Source: Mimachlamys varia (Eukaryota; Mollusca; Bivalvia; Pectinida; Pectinidae). Taken from it: 64,000 nt of DNA. The stretch covers positions 11,542,001-11,606,000 of the forward strand of contig OX392534.1 in NCBI GenBank assembly GCA_947623455.1. Reading direction: 5' to 3'. The translations under genes were made by a program, and so were the position numbers. Below, piece after piece: positions 59,750 through 64,000 of this stretch. Position 1 is the first letter of the stretch; each line of letters starts with the position of its first letter. The notes under the pieces are model-generated. The model was not told the DNA's origin. It made no database searches and saw only the letters and a list, made by a program, of their open reading frames with translations.

Positions 59750-60255
59750 AAAACTTCGATAAAACATTCGATGATGTAACTCCCACACTATGGATAGTCG
59801 CCTAAGTTTTGATTTAGCTTTTGGCAATACATATTGGTTGCTGCTTAAAAAGTGGCATACTGCAATTTAAACGTTGTCTGGCGCAGTGACCGGGGTAATT
59901 TGGCCTTATGTAAATCGAGTAAGCGCGCCCTGTCTACGGTTAAACTTGACCAAGACTGTCGGGGAATTCAAATAATCACTTTCTCTCGACTGTCTGGAAG
60001 TAACTGAAGGCTACAGGGTATAACACTGGTCTTACGTACTAGAGTATGGTACTGTCAGCGCAGATGCCTCCTTTAATACTTTCTGTTTATTTTCTTTCTC
60101 AACATTACGCATTTCTGTGTATCCTCTATGTACAACAATTTTGATTTATTCAACATTTTGGTATGCACTTTGTCATTTACCAACATATTAAGTCTCTAGA
60201 CAATATCGTTTATGTAGATTTGTTTGTATCAACGATTAATGTAAAATGTATATTT
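59750..60255. other. Intergenic, no gene recognised
   Basis: Unique sequence, no repeats or convincing frames. Confidence 0.4.
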
Positions 60256-60261
60256 CAGTAA

Positions 60262-60830
60262 CGCTTCGTGACTTAGGGAATGTGCTTGTATAGCGAAGAT
60301 ACGGTATACTGTCCGTACAGCGAATACATGGTATCGTAGAGGTGCTGGTCTAGCGAAGATACGGTATACTGTCCGTATAGCGAATATAATTATTTATGGT
60401 ATCGTAGAAATGCCTGTATAACGAAGATAAGCTATAGATCTGTCCAAACAGCGAATATTATGGTAACGTAGAGATGCTTTTATAGTGAAGATAAGGTATA
60501 AAAATGCCCGTACTGCGAATATATGGTAACGTAAATATGCTTATATAACGAAGATACCTGGGTATACTGTCCGTACAGTGAATACATGGTAACGTAGAGA
60601 TGCTTTTATAGCGAAGATAAGGTATAGAACTGTCCGTACAGCGAATACATGGTAACGTAGAGATGCTTTTATAGCGAAGATAAGGTATAGAACTGTCCGT
60701 ACAGCGAATACATGGTAACGTAGAGATGCTTTTATAGCGAAGATACGCGGGTATACTGTCCGTACAGTCAACGAATATATATATATGGTATCGAAGAGAT
60801 GTTTGTAATGTAGCGAAGGTACGAGATCGT
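60262..60830. repeat. Tandem repeat, ~63-bp unit, about 9 copies
   Basis: The unit is AACGTAGAGATGCTTTTATA + GCGAAGATAAGGTATAGAAC + TGTCCGTACAGCGAATACAT + GGT, with short indels in the left copies. Minus-strand open frames with a 21-residue period are artefacts. Confidence 0.9.
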
Positions 60831-61142
60831 TGTGTTTGAAGTTGAAGTGGATCATTTCGCATTATATGGTTGCCTTGGTTACCAGACTATTCACTACAAA
60901 GAAACTGTATACGTTTAAACATCATGGTGCTCTTAAATCCTGGTGATGACGTTTGTTTTGAATGTCAGTGATATATATATATATACTATATACAGACAAT
61001 TGTACAGTCTGCTCGCTTGTTTGTGTTTGTGGCCCCTGGTGCTCAATTTTTTCTGTCTTTTTTAACTTTATCATTTTTATTATGTTTCCATGGCTACCAG
61101 CAGCAATTTTATTTCAGTGTGTGATATTCGATTTCTTTTTTT

Positions 61143-61330
61143 TGCGTGTGAAATTTAACCGCTTGACGTATCAAGCTAAAATTTAGCAATTATTTCATTA
61201 TGGTTTTAGATGATTAATAACATAAAAAGAAAATTGGAAAATTCTGTTTTTCTCTTTTTTTTTTTAATTATTCATATTTCGCTATATTATCTATACTGTA
61301 TAGATGGTTATTCTCCTGGACACAAGTGTC
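61143..61330. repeat. Dispersed repeat, copy 2
   Basis: 61186-61330 matches 28350-28495 directly. 61143-61175 (AACCGCTTGACGTATCAAGC) matches 28273-28301 in inverted orientation. Confidence 0.75.
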
Positions 61331-61492
61331 TGTGTTCAAAACAGCCCTTGCTACGCCACTGTTCTGCTTCATAACTTTGTAGCAATCAAATGTTTCATGA
61401 TTGTTAGCCAATATTATTAGACGATGTGCAGTGTACTCTCATAAGGTTAACAAGCTCCTATATCAGTGACTGTGGTTGTTTTGGTGTTATTC

Positions 61493-61690
61493 CGTCAGGG
61501 ACGCGGTGGCCGAGTATCCCGACATTCTACCACTAGCCTTTCACCTCGAAACCTACGTGGGGCAGTTGCCAGGTACTGACCGTAGGTCGGTGATTTTTCT
61601 TCGGGTACTCCGGTTTTCCTCCAAAACCTGGCACGTCCTTAAATGACCCTGGCTGTTAATAGGACGTAAAACTAAATAAAGCAAATAATA
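61493..61690 (+). mobile_element. tRNA-derived SINE with conserved central domain
   Basis: The head has a Leu/Ser-like A-box (GCGGTGGCCGAGTATCCCG) and a degenerate B-box (CACCTCGAAACC). It is followed by the conserved GGGTACTCCGGTTTTCCTCC domain and an AATAAAGCAAATAA tail. Confidence 0.8.
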
Positions 61691-61699
61691 TCGGACTTA

Positions 61700-62185
61700 A
61701 CCTGAGGTTATGATTGACTACGGTTGTATTCAGTGTCAGGTGCGGATGCAGGATTTACGAAAGGAGCTGACCCCAAGACCCCCTCCTCTGGATCCGCTAG
61801 TGACTGTTAACCCGTTTAAATCAAACCTTAGGATACAGATGTGAAAGTGTCGGCTGAGCCCTAAGGTTTCTACCAAAATGTATTTTGTTGTTGTGCGATA
61901 ACGAACCGTTAGCGACAGTAACGGATACATCACGTTAAAGCTATGCTGTCCCTCAGCGATATATCGGGTGTGAGCCAGACTACATGCAATTCCGTATTTT
62001 AAAGTTTGATTAAGTGTAGACGAGAAAGAAATACGGAGTCTGACCCTTTACCAGCCAGAGGGGATTATCTTCATCTCGCGGAGTACACTTGCCCTAGAGT
62101 ACAGTGTCTTATAGAGTATAAACTGTTCTGCGTAGCTCTCCATGTGTATTTTATTTTATAAATTAACTGAACTATGGAAATAAGT
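61700..62185. other. Intergenic, no gene recognised
   Basis: Unique sequence without supported features. Confidence 0.4.
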
Positions 62186-62187
62186 CC

Positions 62188-62255
62188 GAAGGGTTCTGAC
62201 TCTCTGATCTACTAAATATTGGGGCGACTAGCGGCTCGTAGAGTCAGGATTCCGG
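62188..62255 (+). mobile_element. Fragment of the inverted-repeat family at 31693 and 53805
   Basis: AGTCCGAAGGGTTCTGACTC followed by TGATCTACTAAATATT and GACTAGCGGCTCG. Confidence 0.55.
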
Positions 62256-62397
62256 TCTACAAATGTAAATAAATATACGAAATTTTAGCGACCCATCCAC
62301 GGAACGCTGATTAAGCAGTGTTTTATAAAAGGTTAAGTTTTTTTACACATGCAAATTAGGTATCAATGGAAAGAACAGATACTTTTCTACTAACCTA

Positions 62398-62470
62398 CAC
62401 AGGGACCTGATAATTTGTTACAGCTAGTTTTGGACCTAAACTAGGGTGTTTAGAGTAATTTTATACATTT
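62398..62470 (+). mobile_element. Solo end of the CACAGGGACCTGA element
   Basis: CACAGGGACCTGATAATTTG, then TTACAGCTAGTTTTGGACCT and GGGTGTTTAGAG, homologous to the right end of 55357-56022 over about 60 bp. No matching second end is present. Confidence 0.65.
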
Positions 62471-62617
62471 GGGTGGGGGTGGGGGCATTTATATCGAAAA
62501 TTTGTTTGAAACCTATTCTAATAATACATGCAAGCTTATATTTCATATTTCGCTTAGAAAAAGTGTATTAATATTGATATTTTCACATGTATATGTGCTC
62601 TCTTATTATCTTAACTT

Positions 62618-62687
62618 CATCGTCGAAACCCCACCAGACACCGCTCCTAGAAACGTAAGAGCAGTGTCACGTGGGTTCCCGATGATG
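62618..62687. mobile_element. Hairpin element, second copy
   Basis: CATCGTCGAAACCCCACCAG and GTGTCACGTGGGTTCCCGAT form imperfect 29-bp arms; same family as 19978-20045. Confidence 0.7.
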
Positions 62688-62896
62688 TCTTAACAGTTAC
62701 ATGTACGTTTTCTTACTTTCATGTTGTATAATCGGTCATAATTTTAACTAAAGCTTGCCGAATTTTAACTATTTACGGACTTATAAATACAGTTTACTTG
62801 ACTTGAGCACACAGTCGAACGTGTTCGCGTATATATACAGATGTTTCACGTAGTCTTCGGTATCAAACATTTAACATTACCGGAACAGTCTGTAAG

Positions 62897-62936
62897 CACA
62901 GGGACACGTAACAATGTATTACAACGTGTCCCTGTG
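62897..62936. mobile_element. 40-bp miniature with perfect CACAGGGACACGT ends
   Basis: CACAGGGACACGT and ACGTGTCCCTGTG are exact complements around a 14-nt centre. TGTAAG occurs on both sides (62891-62896 and 62938-62943), as a target duplication would give. Confidence 0.65.
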
Positions 62937-63430
62937 GTGTAAGTGAGCCTCATTATAGCTCACCAGAGTCGTCATTATTTAACTTGTTTCAATGAAGCAG
63001 CGCCATAATTTAAAGGGGCATCCCGGGGAAGTCTACAATGAAGTTCTTGAATGTACATGCTGTCTGCACCACCAGATACATTTTCCTGTTATTTCAATAT
63101 TCAAAGTCCACTCAAAATGTGTTTATTAGCCACTTGAAAAATTGCATTCCTCGGGAAAGCCCGATAAAAATAGCGCTGATCACGCGTCAGTCAGGTGACT
63201 ATTTTGTAGGGGCCCAAAGGGAGGGGACGCGTAATGTATAGGTCCGATGATGAACCAGACACAAAATCCGTGTATACATTTTTTGAATCATATTCACATT
63301 AATAATCAGACGTTAATTACACACGATATTCATATGAAGAAATTTATGTCGACATCTATGCATCATTTATCGACATCAGTACCTGGATACAACCATGCAT
63401 CGCCAGACTGCACTCTTACATTGTACGTTT

Positions 63431-63458
63431 AACAGTGTCATGTGGGTTTCCGACGATG
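63431..63458. mobile_element. Single arm of the hairpin family
   Basis: AACAGTGTCATGTGGGTTTC followed by CGACGATG matches one arm of 62618-62687. Confidence 0.6.
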
Positions 63459-63459
63459 A

Positions 63460-64000
63460 CAACCATAGGGCAAACCTAATTTCTGTAAAAAGTTATCTTC
63501 ACGAATCCTCATTTAGAACCATTTCACAAAAGGTATGCATGCATTTTAAAGTACAAAAATAAAATGAAATGATTCCGATTTTTTTTATACAACTCGATTG
63601 AAGATTTTTTTTTCAGACTATCTATATATTCATCTAAAATCTATCCAACTTTCAGCGTCAACATACTTTAACACTTACAATTATGTATCAGGGAAGTCCG
63701 TGCACTCATATGACGCACCACGCACTAAACATGTAGAACACATGTATAATATATATATCAAATTTGGAACTTGTCGAGACGATAATTGTCCAATACTTAA
63801 TCCATTTGTATACGTTATGATAGCTCCGTTTTCATTTTACTTTTTTTTTATGTAAATTTAAAGGTTCGTTAACATTTTCAACACAACTGCATACATGGGA
63901 CATATATATGATTTTTTTTTATAAATTAATGACTTCACTTATATATTGCATATATTTTGATTCATATCAAATTCAATACCGGGGTCCAAACCCGATACTA
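63460..64000. other. AT-rich right edge, no gene recognised
   Basis: The open frame 63598-63855 has no recognisable product; TATATA-rich simple sequence is present. Confidence 0.4.

Noticed and set aside
60458..60862. 134- and 104-codon minus-strand frames
   Set aside because: 21-residue period equals the 63-bp tandem unit; overlapping frames are equally open.

Overview
The window looks like nuclear DNA from a marine invertebrate, most probably a mollusc and perhaps a bivalve. The reasons are spliced genes with GT-AG introns, AT-rich non-coding DNA, several tRNA-derived SINEs including the central domain shared by many marine-invertebrate SINEs, a Ty3/Gypsy element primed by tRNA-Leu as in sea-urchin SURL-type elements, many small inverted-repeat transposons, and a very high load of minisatellites. 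The species assignment is inference. There is no sign of bacterial, phage or organellar sequence.

Two protein-coding genes are well supported, both on the minus strand. (1) At the left edge is the first coding exon (466 down to 37) of an unidentified lysine-rich, probably nuclear protein, with an E-box/CRE composite about 185 bp upstream. (2) At 34595-39872 are six coding exons of a complete p21-activated kinase of the group I type. They give 1521 nt, a 506-residue protein with a CRIB domain, an acidic linker and an intact kinase domain, and all splice phases agree. At least one 5' non-coding exon must lie further right; a candidate is near 53.3 kb.

Layout. 1-3760: gene start, promoter, quiet intergenic DNA and an 18-bp array. 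3765-9595: two neighbouring minisatellites, both with a 36-bp period (about 50 and about 100 copies). 10845-14420: a Ty3/Gypsy LTR element with target duplication, primer site and polypurine tract, lacking protease, RT and RNase H and broken by frameshifts. 14612-31085: SINEs, foldback/MITE elements, degenerate arrays and a 23-bp array. 31090-39900: PAK gene and its 3' flank. 39900-53500: probable PAK 5' region, with 44/39-bp, 31-bp and 93-bp arrays. 53500-64000: MITEs, 21-, 27- and 63-bp arrays, SINEs, and a GC-richer island at 58.4-59.3 kb that may hold the start of another gene.

The most unusual items are a 29-bp tandem array that starts exactly at the PAK exon-2 splice donor and repeats the donor six times; a set of small inverted-repeat elements sharing CACAGGG ends and about 8-bp target duplications, one only 40 bp long; a Gag with an N-terminal helix-hairpin-helix-like segment; and the two adjacent 36-bp arrays that read open in several frames. 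Minisatellites together cover roughly a fifth of the window by my estimate.
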